Shown here piece after piece: positions 32,768-42,411 of a stretch of DNA of 64,000 nt; position 1 is the stretch's first letter, and each line of letters begins with the position of its first letter. The stretch lies in contig NZ_WBYM01000004.1 of the NCBI RefSeq assembly GCF_013283365.1, positions 248,001-312,000 on the forward strand, written 5' to 3'. The translations under genes were made by a program, and so were the position numbers. This DNA comes from Marinobacterium sp. xm-d-530. Its GTDB lineage: Bacteria; Pseudomonadota; Gammaproteobacteria; Pseudomonadales; Balneatricaceae. A model generated the notes under the pieces. That model did not search any database. It was given only the letters and a program-made list of their open reading frames with translations, and was not told the DNA's origin.

Positions 32768-35536
32768 ATGAACAGTGCTTCAAAAACGATTTATGACAAG
32801 TTAGCGATTAAAGTCGCCTTTTTTATGGTGTTGCTATCGCTGCCAGCACTTGTGCTGAGCCTGTGGGGCGCTATCGCTATTGATGGTGCGTTCGGGCCAG
32901 TGATGGCCCAGGGTGTCTTGTTCATCTGTTTGATCATCGCGTCGCTGCGTTCTATTCCGCTGCGTTATCAGCACCGACTAATGATTTCGATCCTGGTTAT
33001 CTTTATAGCGGGTGCAGTGGCAACGCTTCGTTATTCAAACCCAACGGTCGGTTATACCTACAGCCTGATCATCACACTGTTGATGTGTCTGTTGCTTCCT
33101 CGTTTTGCGGTCTTTGCTCTCTTGGCTTGTATTAATGCTTTGGTAGGCGCTGTTGCCGTTTTGATCTTTGATCTGTCAGTGGTTCGAGTGCTGCTTCAGT
33201 TCGTCACCTTTACCGGGTTGACGATCATTGGGCTTGAGGTGTTGTTTCAACTGTTAAGTCAACATATGAACTCTAATAAATGGTTTGAAGAGGAAAGTGC
33301 TCGACAAAAGGTGGTCTCATCTGAGGCTAACATCGGTTTTTTTGAATACGGTCTGGAAACCGGGCTTTTAAAAGGGGATGCCGTCAATTCATCTCGATTC
33401 GGTCTGTCGAAGTCTGATGCCCCGATAGTGTTTAGCGACTATACGCACTGCTTTCCAGAGGAGAGTCTGGCAGCTATTAGTGAAGTGGTTGATAAACTAG
33501 TCAAAGGTCCGGTAGGCACTCATACGAATTTTGTTCACGATATGCGTATCCAGCCAAGTGGAGTGTTGTGTCATTTTAAAGTGGTCGGTCAGTCCATAGA
33601 ACGTAAGGGTGAAAAGCTATTTATCGGTGTTTCAATTGATATCACTGAAGAGGTTCAGCTCGCCAAAGAGGCCGAAGACTTAACCGACCAAATCAATCTT
33701 ATTTCAAATGCTGGTGGAGTTGGTTTGATTGAGTTCTTCCCTGGAACTCTAACCTTTACATGTAATTCTGAAGTCGCTAAGCGATTGGGTATTGATGACT
33801 CAGATGAGGAGCGTTCAATAGAGCTCTTTTACGCTCATCAGACGGAAGATATTAGACAAGCTTTTATCAAACCCAGAGAGGATTTGGCTCATTCTAACAA
33901 GGGTGAACTGCAATCTTTTGTGCACCCTTTTTACTTAGCTAATGGCGATCTGCATTACTACCGTGTGACTCGAATCAGGCGAGAGCTCAATGGTCGAGTT
34001 TCATTCCTTGGCTTATCTTTGGATATAACCGATGAAATAAATTCACAGAAATCAGCGCAACAGAAAAACCAGTTGTTGGAACTTATAGCTGAAAGTGGGA
34101 ATTTCGGTTTCTTTGAGGTTGATCTAGAGTCTGGAACGATGACGGGTAACAAAGTTTTAATGGCGCGCGAAGGGCTGTCTGAAGCTGATACGGTTGGGAT
34201 GGATCAGGTTCTGTCTAAAATACCTGAAGAAGAGCGAGCAGGGTTTAATGCAAATGTTCAGCATGCTATCGAGGCTGGTATCGGGGCGGTGACGTCGTTT
34301 ACTCACACTTATCAACCGGTAAACTCCGATCCTATTATTGTGAAAGTAACGGCAACAACCCTATTAAAAGACGATAAGTTATTTGCCTTTGGTACATCAA
34401 TCGATGTTACCGAAGAGCACAAGGCTAAGGAAAAAGCGGTATCAGCTTCACAAAAATTACTTGCCGAACAAGAGCGGCAAAAGCAGATGTACGCCGTAAT
34501 CGGCCATGAATTGCGCACCCCAGCGGCCAGTCTGCAGATGATGCTGGATGATCTTGAAGAGGGAGAGACGCTGGATAATGCGCTTGTCGGAAGCAATATT
34601 GAGCATCTGTTGGGTGTAATCGATACTTTGCGTGCAGTGGCTCAGCCGGAACGTATGGCGCAAGCCGCATTTAAAGATGTTGTGATAGATGAAATTCTCA
34701 CGGCTCAGGTTGCAAACCTGTCGGGTCTTGCAGAGCGATCGGGTGTCGAACTTACCGCGAACTTAACGAGTTTAACCAGTGACACAGTTCATATTCAGTC
34801 TTCGTTACTCAGACAGGTCACCGCGAACCTCATTAAAAACGCCATCATTCACTCGGGTGGGGATAAGGTTCACCTCCATGCCAGTAGCGAATTAAAAGGG
34901 GATCACACCAAGGCGTTGACGATTCGAATCTCAGATAACGGTAAGGGTATTTCTGACTCTAAAATAGATACTCTGTTTGAGGCATATCAACGCGGTGACA
35001 CTAACGCAGAGGGAACTGGCTTGGGTCTGTTTGTCTGCAAAGAGATAGTGGCTTTGATGGGCGGGGATCTTCATTATGAAACCTCTGAACAGGGCGGCGC
35101 TGAATTTGTGATCGAGTTAGTGGTCAATCTATCCAAACAGACTAGTGAAACTCCAGTGCCGATCGATAATCCACTGGAGGGTAAGCGAGTCTTGATGGCA
35201 GAGGATAATAACGTCATCCAGATGCTAACCGCCAAGATGTTGAAAAAGCAGGGCGCTAGTGTGGTTGTTAACAGCGATGGCCAACAGGCCCTAGACGCCT
35301 ATGCCGAGGGTGCTTTTGATCTGGTGTTGTCTGATATTTTTATGCCGGAACTGGATGGCTACGGTCTAGTGAAAGGGCTGCGTGAGAGAGGCTATACTGG
35401 CCCCATTGTCGGTCTGACGGCAGCCACCATCGGCGCAGAGACCGATCTTATGTTAGAGGCCGGCGCTGATATCGTGATCTCTAAACCGATCGAACTGGCT
35501 AAACTCCAAGCCTTCTTGATTGTGTATGACAAATAA
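32768..35536 (+). CDS. Hybrid sensor histidine kinase with three PAS-like repeats
   Basis: A 922-residue membrane kinase. Residues 15-165 form five or six membrane helices of an unrecognised sensor. Three related PAS-like repeats follow (about 185-295, 310-420 and 440-548), each opening with a GFFE/GLIEFF motif and closing with a SIDITEE/SLDITDE motif, so they look like internal duplications. HisKA has H580 in IGHELRTP; the ATPase domain has ISDNGKGIS and GTGLGLF; a receiver with D856 in VLSDIFMPELDG ends the protein. There is no HPt domain, so the relay must go to a separate phosphotransfer protein or output. It ends before a bidirectional terminator. Confidence 0.92.
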   Translation: MNSASKTIYDKLAIKVAFFMVLLSLPALVLSLWGAIAIDGAFGPVMAQGVLFICLIIASLRSIPLRYQHRLMISILVIFIAGAVATLRYSNPTVGYTYSLIITLLMCLLLPRFAVFALLACINALVGAVAVLIFDLSVVRVLLQFVTFTGLTIIGLEVLFQLLSQHMNSNKWFEEESARQKVVSSEANIGFFEYGLETGLLKGDAVNSSRFGLSKSDAPIVFSDYTHCFPEESLAAISEVVDKLVKGPVGTHTNFVHDMRIQPSGVLCHFKVVGQSIERKGEKLFIGVSIDITEEVQLAKEAEDLTDQINLISNAGGVGLIEFFPGTLTFTCNSEVAKRLGIDDSDEERSIELFYAHQTEDIRQAFIKPREDLAHSNKGELQSFVHPFYLANGDLHYYRVTRIRRELNGRVSFLGLSLDITDEINSQKSAQQKNQLLELIAESGNFGFFEVDLESGTMTGNKVLMAREGLSEADTVGMDQVLSKIPEEERAGFNANVQHAIEAGIGAVTSFTHTYQPVNSDPIIVKVTATTLLKDDKLFAFGTSIDVTEEHKAKEKAVSASQKLLAEQERQKQMYAVIGHELRTPAASLQMMLDDLEEGETLDNALVGSNIEHLLGVIDTLRAVAQPERMAQAAFKDVVIDEILTAQVANLSGLAERSGVELTANLTSLTSDTVHIQSSLLRQVTANLIKNAIIHSGGDKVHLHASSELKGDHTKALTIRISDNGKGISDSKIDTLFEAYQRGDTNAEGTGLGLFVCKEIVALMGGDLHYETSEQGGAEFVIELVVNLSKQTSETPVPIDNPLEGKRVLMAEDNNVIQMLTAKMLKKQGASVVVNSDGQQALDAYAEGAFDLVLSDIFMPELDGYGLVKGLRERGYTGPIVGLTAATIGAETDLMLEAGADIVISKPIELAKLQAFLIVYDK

Positions 35537-35563
35537 GCAGTGCAGTAAGTGAGTTCAGACAAT

Positions 35564-35591
35564 AAAAAACGGGCCCTAGAGGCCCGTTTTT
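35564..35591. terminator. Bidirectional terminator
   Basis: AAAAAACGGGCC and GGCCCGTTTTT pair around a CTAGA loop, with A- and T-runs on both sides. It serves the kinase gene and the convergent aromatic operon. Confidence 0.92.
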
Positions 35592-35605
35592 GTCAGTTTG
35601 AACGA

Positions 35606-36484
35606 TTACTTCAATCCTAGAATGCGTGCTGCGTTCTCTTTCATGATCAGAGGTTTTACTTCCTCTTTGACATCAAGCTTTTCAAAGTCTGCAATCCAGC
35701 GATCAGGTGTGATCACAGGCCAATCAGAGCCGAATAGCATCTTCTTCTTAAGCATGCTGTTCATGTACTGCAGCAAGATTGGCGAGAAGTACTTCGGTGA
35801 CCAACCAGATAGATCCATGTAGACGTTTGGCTTGTGTGTCAGTACTGACAGCTGCTCTTCCTGCCATGGAAAGGCAGGGTGCGCCATGACGATGGTCATG
35901 TCTGGGAAGTCTGCAGCGACGTCATCTAGGTAGATTGGCTGAGAGTACTTAAGACGCATGTTCATGCCGCCTGGAGCACCCGCACCTACACCGGTTTGAC
36001 CAGTGTGGAATAGGGCGATAGCACCCTCTTCAGCGATCGCTTCGTATAGAACGTACGCCGAGCGATCGTTCGGGTAGAAGCCCTGCATGGTTGGGTGGAA
36101 TTTGAAGCCTTTCACACCAAACTCACGAACAAGACGACGCGCTTCGCGAGCACCTAAGCGGCCTTTAGCAGGGTCGATTGATGCGAACGGGATAAGGATG
36201 TCATCGTTCTCAGCACAGATGCGCGCTACTTCTTCGTTTTCGTAACGCTTGAAGCCGGTGTTGCGTTCTGCGTCTACTGGGAAGATAACCGATGCGATCT
36301 TGCGCTCACGGAAGTAAGCCGCAGTCTCATCGGGTGATGGCATCATGTTGTGGCCAGCTGGGTTCTTGAAGTACTTCGCGAACGCTTCTTGGAACTCAAA
36401 GTAGCCGTCATCACGATCACAAGAGCAGGGCTCTTCCGCGTGTGTGTGGAAGTCGATGGCGATGATTTCGTCTAGATTAATCAT
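35606..36484 (-). CDS. Metal-dependent amidohydrolase, probable acyl-CoA hydrolase of hydroxycinnamate breakdown
   Basis: A 292-residue amidohydrolase-2 TIM barrel. Metal ligands are visible: DFHTHAEEP near residue 12, KFHPTMQGFYPND, ALFHTGQ, VMAHPAFPW and the final Asp in LFGSDWPV. Relatives include gamma-resorcylate decarboxylase and, as I recall, CouO of Rhodococcus, which cleaves 4-hydroxyphenyl-beta-ketopropionyl-CoA hydrolytically to 4-hydroxybenzoate. It is the last gene of the operon with CoA ligase, dehydrogenases and crotonase, and no thiolase gene is present. A hydrolytic retro-Claisen step is therefore the favoured role; a decarboxylase is the alternative. Confidence 0.75.
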   Translation of the reverse strand: MINLDEIIAIDFHTHAEEPCSCDRDDGYFEFQEAFAKYFKNPAGHNMMPSPDETAAYFRERKIASVIFPVDAERNTGFKRYENEEVARICAENDDILIPFASIDPAKGRLGAREARRLVREFGVKGFKFHPTMQGFYPNDRSAYVLYEAIAEEGAIALFHTGQTGVGAGAPGGMNMRLKYSQPIYLDDVAADFPDMTIVMAHPAFPWQEEQLSVLTHKPNVYMDLSGWSPKYFSPILLQYMNSMLKKKMLFGSDWPVITPDRWIADFEKLDVKEEVKPLIMKENAARILGLK

Positions 36485-36495
36485 TCTCTATCCCC

Positions 36496-38346
36496 TTAAA
36501 GTGAGATCACGTGGTCATCAGATGACTCAACGTATAGTGATTCCATTATATCAGCACGGCGAGCCATGACAGCGCGCTGGTTGATCGAGCCCTTGTCTGT
36601 GATCTCGTTGCCGTCGATCGATGGCAGTTCAGACAGTACTGTGATGCGTTTAACGCGTGTTGAACTACCGGTACTGGTGCCCGCCATCTGTTCAAGACGT
36701 TCTGCCATCACCTCTTTGACGTGTGGTTGAGCAACCAATGTCTCGTTGTCCATCTCTTTACCACCAGGAACCAGTGCCTGAAGGTGAGCCCAGTCTGGGA
36801 AGATCATCGCTGCAATGTAACCACGGTCACGGCCACAGATTACGGCATCTTGCACATAAGGAGCAAAGTGGTGGATCAATGAAGCTCGTAGTGTACCTAC
36901 GCTGACCCAAGTACCGGTATCGAGTTTAAAGTCTTCAGAGACACGGCCATCAAACAGAAGGCCGCGGTTAGGTTCGTTCGCGTCGATCCATTTAACCGCA
37001 TCGCCTAGACAGTAGAAGCCCTCTTCATCGAACGCTTTCTTAGTCTGCTCTTCGTTACGCCAGTATCCAGGGGTGATGGTAACCGCTTTCACGCGGATTT
37101 CTGTTTTGTCACCGTTAGGGATGAGCTTAAGCGTGATGCCGGGTGCTGGGCTGCCAACAACGCCTGATGCAGACTCTTCAACGGATGCGAACAAGACAGA
37201 CGGTGCCGTCTCAGTGGCGCCAAGACCTGTCACCATAGGTACTTTCTTACCAGTGTGTTCAACCGAAAGCTCGTCAAGCTGATCCCAGACGTGCTGAGCT
37301 AGGCCAGCACCGGCGAAGAAGAACATCTTCAAGTTTTTGAACAGCGATTTAGCGATTTCAGGGTTCGCTTTTAGCTCTTTCGCCATCAACTCGTAGCCTT
37401 TAGGCACATTGAAGTAGATGGTTGGCGAAATCTCTTTGAGGTTCTCCATAGTGTGGTGAATCATCTTCGGTACCGGTTTACCTTCATCAATATAGAAAGT
37501 ACCACCGTTGTAGATCGCCATACCGATGTTCTGGTTACCACCAAAGGTGTGGTTCCATGGTAGCCAATCCAGAATAACGGGCTTCTCATCTTTCAGGAAT
37601 GCGTAGACCGAACGCACCATCTCTTGGTTTGCACAGATCATCTGCTGAGTGTTGATCACCGCTTTTGGCATGCCGGTTGAACCGGAAGTCCATAAGAACT
37701 TTGCGATCGCATCACCAGTTAGAGCGGCGTGTGTTGCGTCAGCTTCTGCTGAAGCTTCGCAATTGAGCGCCAGGTCAAGGTGGGTCACATCATAGCTTAA
37801 GCCATCCGTTGCGTGGTCTGCTGAACAGGTCAGTACTGGTGCTTTATCGATGTTAACCGCGTCAATGGCATCACGGTAAGGACCTAGGTTATCGGTAAAG
37901 ATAAGACCCGGTGTCAGTGTGTCAAAGACGTGACGCAGTTTGCCGTAGTCGCTCGAGATTAACGAATATGCAGTCGAGATGGGTGAGAAAGGTACACCGA
38001 TGTACATCGACGCTAGAGCAACCAATAGGTGTTCTGTCGAGTTGCCTGACAGGATAACCACTGGGCGATCGTTGCTCAGGTTTTGCGACAGCATCCAGCT
38101 GGCAATTGAACGTACACGCTCAAGTGTCTGTGCGAAGGTGAGTGATTCCCACTCACCATTTTCACCGCGCTGGCTGATCAGTACAGTGTCTGGTGTCTCT
38201 TTAGCCCAGTGAACCAGTTTATCGGTTAGCTTAACTGGGTAATCAGCCAATGGCTCTGCACTGGTGACGTATTGCACGCCTTCGGCAGCGTTCTCAATCG
38301 TCACGCCGAAGTCCTTGATATTTACTGAATGAAATTCTGCAGTCAT
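36496..38346 (-). CDS. Feruloyl-CoA synthase-like acid:CoA ligase
   Basis: A 616-residue ANL-superfamily ligase that would activate hydroxycinnamates (p-coumarate, ferulate, caffeate) to CoA thioesters. The P-loop is LWTSGSTGMPKAV (about 217-229), followed by LPWNHTFGGNQN, TGLGATETAPSV and the hinge region LLFDGRVSEDFKLDTGTWVS, which is characteristic of feruloyl-CoA synthases. It lies in an operon with beta-oxidation enzymes, preceded by a good AGGAGA site. The precise substrate cannot be told by eye. Confidence 0.85.
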   Translation of the reverse strand: MTAEFHSVNIKDFGVTIENAAEGVQYVTSAEPLADYPVKLTDKLVHWAKETPDTVLISQRGENGEWESLTFAQTLERVRSIASWMLSQNLSNDRPVVILSGNSTEHLLVALASMYIGVPFSPISTAYSLISSDYGKLRHVFDTLTPGLIFTDNLGPYRDAIDAVNIDKAPVLTCSADHATDGLSYDVTHLDLALNCEASAEADATHAALTGDAIAKFLWTSGSTGMPKAVINTQQMICANQEMVRSVYAFLKDEKPVILDWLPWNHTFGGNQNIGMAIYNGGTFYIDEGKPVPKMIHHTMENLKEISPTIYFNVPKGYELMAKELKANPEIAKSLFKNLKMFFFAGAGLAQHVWDQLDELSVEHTGKKVPMVTGLGATETAPSVLFASVEESASGVVGSPAPGITLKLIPNGDKTEIRVKAVTITPGYWRNEEQTKKAFDEEGFYCLGDAVKWIDANEPNRGLLFDGRVSEDFKLDTGTWVSVGTLRASLIHHFAPYVQDAVICGRDRGYIAAMIFPDWAHLQALVPGGKEMDNETLVAQPHVKEVMAERLEQMAGTSTGSSTRVKRITVLSELPSIDGNEITDKGSINQRAVMARRADIMESLYVESSDDHVISL

Positions 38347-38378
38347 TTTTATCTCCTGATGCCTAATGCATCTAAGCG

Positions 38379-40151
38379 TTAAGCATCAAATTTGTAGTCC
38401 GCAATCCCGTCAGCTGCGGAATTGAAGTTAGCCACTTTTGCATACACCTGAGGTAACTGGTGCGCATTGTAGAACTTGGCTAGCGCAATCATGTTGCCAA
38501 AGAACTCTGGATCGTTGCTCTGTTCAGCAGTTGCTTTCAATGCAATCTCGCCAAGTTGCCATGCTGTCAGTAAGAAGCCCAGTGCATCCAGCATTGGGAC
38601 TGCGCCAGCATTCAGTTGCAGTAGATCAGCCTCTTCAGCCAGCAGGGCAGGGAGGGTGTCACGAACGGCTGCGGTTGCTGCGGTAAGGTCCTGGCCCAGT
38701 TTGGCAAGATCCGTGTTTGTAGTGAGCTCATTAGCGACAGCATCGATCTCTTCAAGTAACTGAGTCAGTGCTACACCCTTATCCATACGAATCTTACGGA
38801 ACAGCAAGTCGCTGCCTTGAACACCAGTAGTGCCTTCGTAAATGGTCGTGATGCGAGCATCACGCATAAACTGTGCAATGCCCGTCTCTTCAACAAAGCC
38901 CATGCCGCCAAATACCTGAATGCCGGTGCCGGTCATTAGGTTGGCCTGTTCAGTCGCGAAGGCTTTAAAGATAGGAGTGAGTAGTGCAATACGCGACTCT
39001 GCTGCAGCTTTTTCAGCTTCGTCCGTTGCGTGTTCTGATTGATCGAACAGTGCCGCGATTAGGTAACCTAACGCGCGCTGACCAGTCGCAAATGACTTCA
39101 TGGTCATTAACATACGCGCAACATCGGGGTGCTGTGCGATGGCTACGCGACGCTCACCAGTAGCAAAGTGACGACCCTGTGGACGTTCAAGTGCATATTC
39201 ACACGCCTGCTGATATGCGATTTGAGAAAGAGCTACACCCTGTACACCGACAGATAGGCGAGCTTCGTTCATCAGAATGAACATTGCCATCAAGCCTTTG
39301 TTCTCTGGACCGACTAATTCGCCGAAACAGTTGTCCTTGTCACCGTAGCTCATTGAACAGGTCGGGCTACCGTGTAGACCGGTTTTGTGTTCGATGCCGG
39401 TACAGACAACGTCGTTAAATTCACCCAGTGAACCATCGTCATTAATACGGTAAGTGGGTACAGCAAATAGAGAGATGCCACGGCTACCTTCAGGAGCATC
39501 GGGTGTGCGAGCTAGAACAAAGTGAACCTTGTTCTCAGTCATGTCGTGCTCACCGTAGGTGATGTAGATCTTTTGACCTTTAATTAGGTATTGGCCGTTA
39601 TCCTGAGGAATCGCTTTGGTTTTGAGCTCACCCAAGTCAGTACCAGCGCTAGGCTCAGTTAAAGCCATGGCAGCAGTCCATTCGCCGGTGATGAACTTCT
39701 CGATGTAACGCGCTTTCTGCTCTTCCGTGCCGAACTTCATTAGGATTTCACTACAGCCCTGAATGACTGCGTGGAACATGACAAACGAAAGGTTAGCGCT
39801 ATGCCACATCTCGTTAACAGGCTGCGCGATGAATTTAGGCAGCTCCTGACCACCGAAATCCATAGGTAGGGCTAGGCCCATCCAGCCGTCTGCTGCGAAC
39901 TGATCGAACGCCTCTTTCCAACCGGTAGGTGTGAAGACTTTGCCATCTTCAAAGCGACAACCTTCGTTGTCACCCACAGCATTCATTGGCGAAAGCGATT
40001 TTCCAGCCAGTTCACTGGCCGCTTCTAGAATGGCTGCCACAGTATCGGCATCGAAATCAGCCAAAGCTTCATTGGCGTTCAGACCGGTATTTTCAACAGC
40101 GTTCTGAACCAAAAACTGCATCTCTTTTAGCGGAGCTTGATAGTCACTCAT
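38379..40151 (-). CDS. Acyl-CoA dehydrogenase
   Basis: A 590-residue FAD-dependent dehydrogenase of the larger bacterial type with a C-terminal extension. Motifs: MALTEPSAGTDLG, the FAD/ubiquitin-type GKQKIYIT-like IKGQKIYITYGEHD, GLHGSPTCSMSYGD and MGFVEETGIAQFMRDARITTIYEGTTGVQG. In this operon it could oxidise dihydro-hydroxycinnamoyl-CoA (for example phloretyl-CoA) to the unsaturated thioester, which would widen the pathway to saturated phenylpropanoids. That role is inferred from context. Confidence 0.85.
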   Translation of the reverse strand: MSDYQAPLKEMQFLVQNAVENTGLNANEALADFDADTVAAILEAASELAGKSLSPMNAVGDNEGCRFEDGKVFTPTGWKEAFDQFAADGWMGLALPMDFGGQELPKFIAQPVNEMWHSANLSFVMFHAVIQGCSEILMKFGTEEQKARYIEKFITGEWTAAMALTEPSAGTDLGELKTKAIPQDNGQYLIKGQKIYITYGEHDMTENKVHFVLARTPDAPEGSRGISLFAVPTYRINDDGSLGEFNDVVCTGIEHKTGLHGSPTCSMSYGDKDNCFGELVGPENKGLMAMFILMNEARLSVGVQGVALSQIAYQQACEYALERPQGRHFATGERRVAIAQHPDVARMLMTMKSFATGQRALGYLIAALFDQSEHATDEAEKAAAESRIALLTPIFKAFATEQANLMTGTGIQVFGGMGFVEETGIAQFMRDARITTIYEGTTGVQGSDLLFRKIRMDKGVALTQLLEEIDAVANELTTNTDLAKLGQDLTAATAAVRDTLPALLAEEADLLQLNAGAVPMLDALGFLLTAWQLGEIALKATAEQSNDPEFFGNMIALAKFYNAHQLPQVYAKVANFNSAADGIADYKFDA

Positions 40152-40175
40152 CGTTAACTTACCTCTGCTTAATGA

Positions 40176-40943
40176 TTATTTGGCGGCCATGCGGATCGCA
40201 CCATCAAGGCGGATCACTTCACCGTTTAACATCTGGTTTTCGATGATCTGCTGTGCAAGCATTGCAAACTCATCTGGATTACCAAGACGTGAAGGGAAAG
40301 GTACAGATGCCCCAAGCGCTGCCTGAACCTCTTCAGGTAGTTCGTCCATCAGCGGTGTGCGGAATAGACCTGGAGCAACCGTCATGATGCGGATGCCAAG
40401 TTTCGCTAGTTCACGCGCTAGTGGTAGTGTCATTGCTGCTACACCGGCTTTAGATGCAGAGTAAGCCGCCTGACCAATCTGACCATCAAATGCAGCAACC
40501 GATGCCGTGTTGACAATCACACCGCGCTCGCCAGAATCACCTGGTTCGTTGTTCTGCATGACGTTCGCAGCCAAACGTGCAATGTTGAATGTACCGACTA
40601 GGTTGATGTTTACAATGCGCTGGAAGCTCGCAAGGTCGTGTGGGCCATCACGGCCAACCAGACGTTTAGCACCGCCAACACCAGCACAGTGAACAACCCC
40701 TGAGAGTGCACCAAACTTAGCTGTTGCTGCTTCAATACACGCGCTTACAGAAGCTTCATCAGAGACGTCAGTTTTACAAAAGATCGCCGAGTCGCCCAAA
40801 TCGGCTGCAACACGGTTGCCGCCTGCTTCATTGATATCTGCGATACATACCTTGCCACCCATCGCACTTAGACGACGTGCCACTGCTTCACCAAGGCCTG
40901 AGCCAGCGCCAGTCACTAGAAATAGTTTATCTGCAATCTGCAT
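40176..40943 (-). CDS. SDR-family 3-hydroxyacyl-CoA dehydrogenase
   Basis: A 255-residue short-chain dehydrogenase like type-2 (HSD17B10-like) 3-hydroxyacyl-CoA dehydrogenases. It has the cofactor loop [10 protein letters not shown], acidic VCIADI favouring NAD, the catalytic Ser in [11 protein letters not shown] and the YSASK motif, and ends with the [12 protein letters not shown] segment. In the pathway it would oxidise the 3-hydroxy-3-arylpropionyl-CoA to the beta-keto thioester. It sits between the crotonase and acyl-CoA dehydrogenase genes on the same strand. Confidence 0.85.
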   Translation of the reverse strand: MQIADKLFLVTGAGSGLGEAVARRLSAMGGKVCIADINEAGGNRVAADLGDSAIFCKTDVSDEASVSACIEAATAKFGALSGVVHCAGVGGAKRLVGRDGPHDLASFQRIVNINLVGTFNIARLAANVMQNNEPGDSGERGVIVNTASVAAFDGQIGQAAYSASKAGVAAMTLPLARELAKLGIRIMTVAPGLFRTPLMDELPEEVQAALGASVPFPSRLGNPDEFAMLAQQIIENQMLNGEVIRLDGAIRMAAK

Positions 40944-40959
40944 AGTGAACTCCGGCCGC

Positions 40960-41730
40960 TTACTGCTGTGGCTGTTTTTTACGGTTTAGGAACTTCTCTA
41001 GACGAGCAACAACGTCTGGGTGAGTCTGTGTAATACCGCAAAGTAGAGACTCAGTGTACATGCCGTCGTCATGAGACATGCTGTCGATGTGACGAAGGCC
41101 TGTTGTCATAGCCCAGTTTGAGTAGGGTGAGTTGGTGGCAATGTGTGCTGCTAGCTCTTTTGCTTTCTCTAGTGACTGGCCATTTTCAACAACGTAGTGT
41201 GATAGGCCTAGGCGGTAGCCCTCCTCAGCGTCGACATCACGACCCGTTAGCATCATCTCAGTCATGCGGCCGGCACCGATAACGCGTGCAACGTTACGTG
41301 ATGCACCACCACCCACGAAGATACCGTGGCGGCCTTCTGGTAGGCGGTAGTAAGTGCCTTTTTCAGAAACACGAACGTGTGCACAGGTTGCTAGCTCAAG
41401 GCCACCACCGATAACAGCACCCTGCATAGCGGCAATTACTGGAAGGCCTGAGTTTTGAATATGTCCAAAGGTGCGGTGCCACATGTTTGAGTGCTTAACA
41501 ACATCTAGGCCTTGGCGTGCTTTGTGTTCCGCAAGATCAAGACCTGAACAGAACTCTGGGCCAGCACCCGAGAAAATCACGACACGTACATCTTCAGGCA
41601 TGGTGATAAATACCTGTTCGATCTCAAGACACAGTTCGTCGTTGATCGCGTTTTTCTTCTCAGGACGGTTAAGGTGTAGGTGGCCGATGCCGTCTTCAAC
41701 AGTGAACTGGATGTAAGTGTAGTTGCTCAT
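40960..41730 (-). CDS. Enoyl-CoA hydratase (crotonase family)
   Basis: A 256-residue crotonase that would hydrate the cinnamoyl-type CoA thioester. The oxyanion-hole motifs are [10 protein letters not shown] and [13 protein letters not shown]; the second catalytic region is [18 protein letters not shown]. The likely start is ATG at 41730, which has GAGG six bases upstream; the ATG at 41742 would place that site inside the gene. It is the first gene of the operon and faces marR across an operator-bearing gap. A hydratase-lyase like Ech that releases an aldehyde is an alternative, but no vanillin dehydrogenase is nearby. Confidence 0.85.
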   Translation of the reverse strand: MSNYTYIQFTVEDGIGHLHLNRPEKKNAINDELCLEIEQVFITMPEDVRVVIFSGAGPEFCSGLDLAEHKARQGLDVVKHSNMWHRTFGHIQNSGLPVIAAMQGAVIGGGLELATCAHVRVSEKGTYYRLPEGRHGIFVGGGASRNVARVIGAGRMTEMMLTGRDVDAEEGYRLGLSHYVVENGQSLEKAKELAAHIATNSPYSNWAMTTGLRHIDSMSHDDGMYTESLLCGITQTHPDVVARLEKFLNRKKQPQQ

Positions 41731-41781
41731 AAGAAGCCTCATTTTGTTTGGGTGCTATGAAGCACAGTGTCTGTCTGATAT

Positions 41782-41800
41782 TTGTTTATCATATAAACAA
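41782..41800. promoter_or_regulatory. Probable MarR operator 1
   Basis: A perfect inverted repeat, TTGTTTAT-CAT-ATAAACAA, in the 206-base gap between the crotonase operon and marR. It shares its sequence with operator 2, centred 52 bases away. Confidence 0.7.
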
Positions 41801-41834
41801 TTAAAGGGTTCAGCAATATGCTTTGGTCTAAAAC

Positions 41835-41851
41835 TGTTTAGTAACTAAACA
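41835..41851. promoter_or_regulatory. Probable MarR operator 2
   Basis: An inverted repeat, TGTTTAG-TAA-CTAAACA, of the same type as operator 1. The spacing of about five helical turns puts both sites on one DNA face. Confidence 0.7.
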
Positions 41852-41936
41852 ATTTTAATTTAAGTACAAAGTGTGTTTACAATATCCCTATCTTTTTAAG
41901 TGCTTATAGCAGCTGTATTAGTGTTAAGGGTAAGGA

Positions 41937-42407
41937 ATGGCGAGTCGTTCAAAGCGTAAAAATGAATTAGATGTGGATCTCGGGCTGCTGGGCAGCTCCC
42001 TAGGCTACCACCTGCGTCGTGCTCAGCTTGCTGCATTTAATGGCTTTTCTAAGGGGTGTGCTGAGTTAGGCATCAGTCCGGGGCTGTTTGCTGTGTTGGA
42101 AATTGTTTACCGTAACCCTGGCCTGACGCAGACTGCAGTGGCGAATACCCTTGGTACTGACCGTTCGGCTATGGTCGCAGCGATCGATAAGCTAGAAAAA
42201 ATGAATCTGCTAGAGCGTTGTGCTGCCGAGAATGACAGACGATCCTATGCACTGAGAATGACTGAGCATGGTAATGAGTGGTACCAAGCAGCCGAGCAGA
42301 AGGTAAAGGCTAACGAAGAGGCCTTCTATGAGCCGTTGCAAGATTCAGAGCGTGAACTGCTGGTCGATATGCTGACTCGTTTATCGAATCGGGCTGAGGC
42401 TCAGTAA
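41937..42407 (+). CDS. MarR-family regulator of the aromatic operon
   Basis: A 156-residue winged-helix regulator. The recognition region reads PGLTQTAVANTLGTDRSAMVAAIDKLEKMNLLER, and the wing NDRRSYALRMTEHG follows. MarR proteins such as CouR repress hydroxycinnamate genes and release DNA on binding the CoA thioester; the same is likely here because the gene is divergent from the CoA-ligase operon and two operators lie between. An AAGGG site lies ahead of the ATG. The araC gene starts four bases downstream. Confidence 0.85.
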   Translation: MASRSKRKNELDVDLGLLGSSLGYHLRRAQLAAFNGFSKGCAELGISPGLFAVLEIVYRNPGLTQTAVANTLGTDRSAMVAAIDKLEKMNLLERCAAENDRRSYALRMTEHGNEWYQAAEQKVKANEEAFYEPLQDSERELLVDMLTRLSNRAEAQ

Positions 42408-42411
42408 AAGC

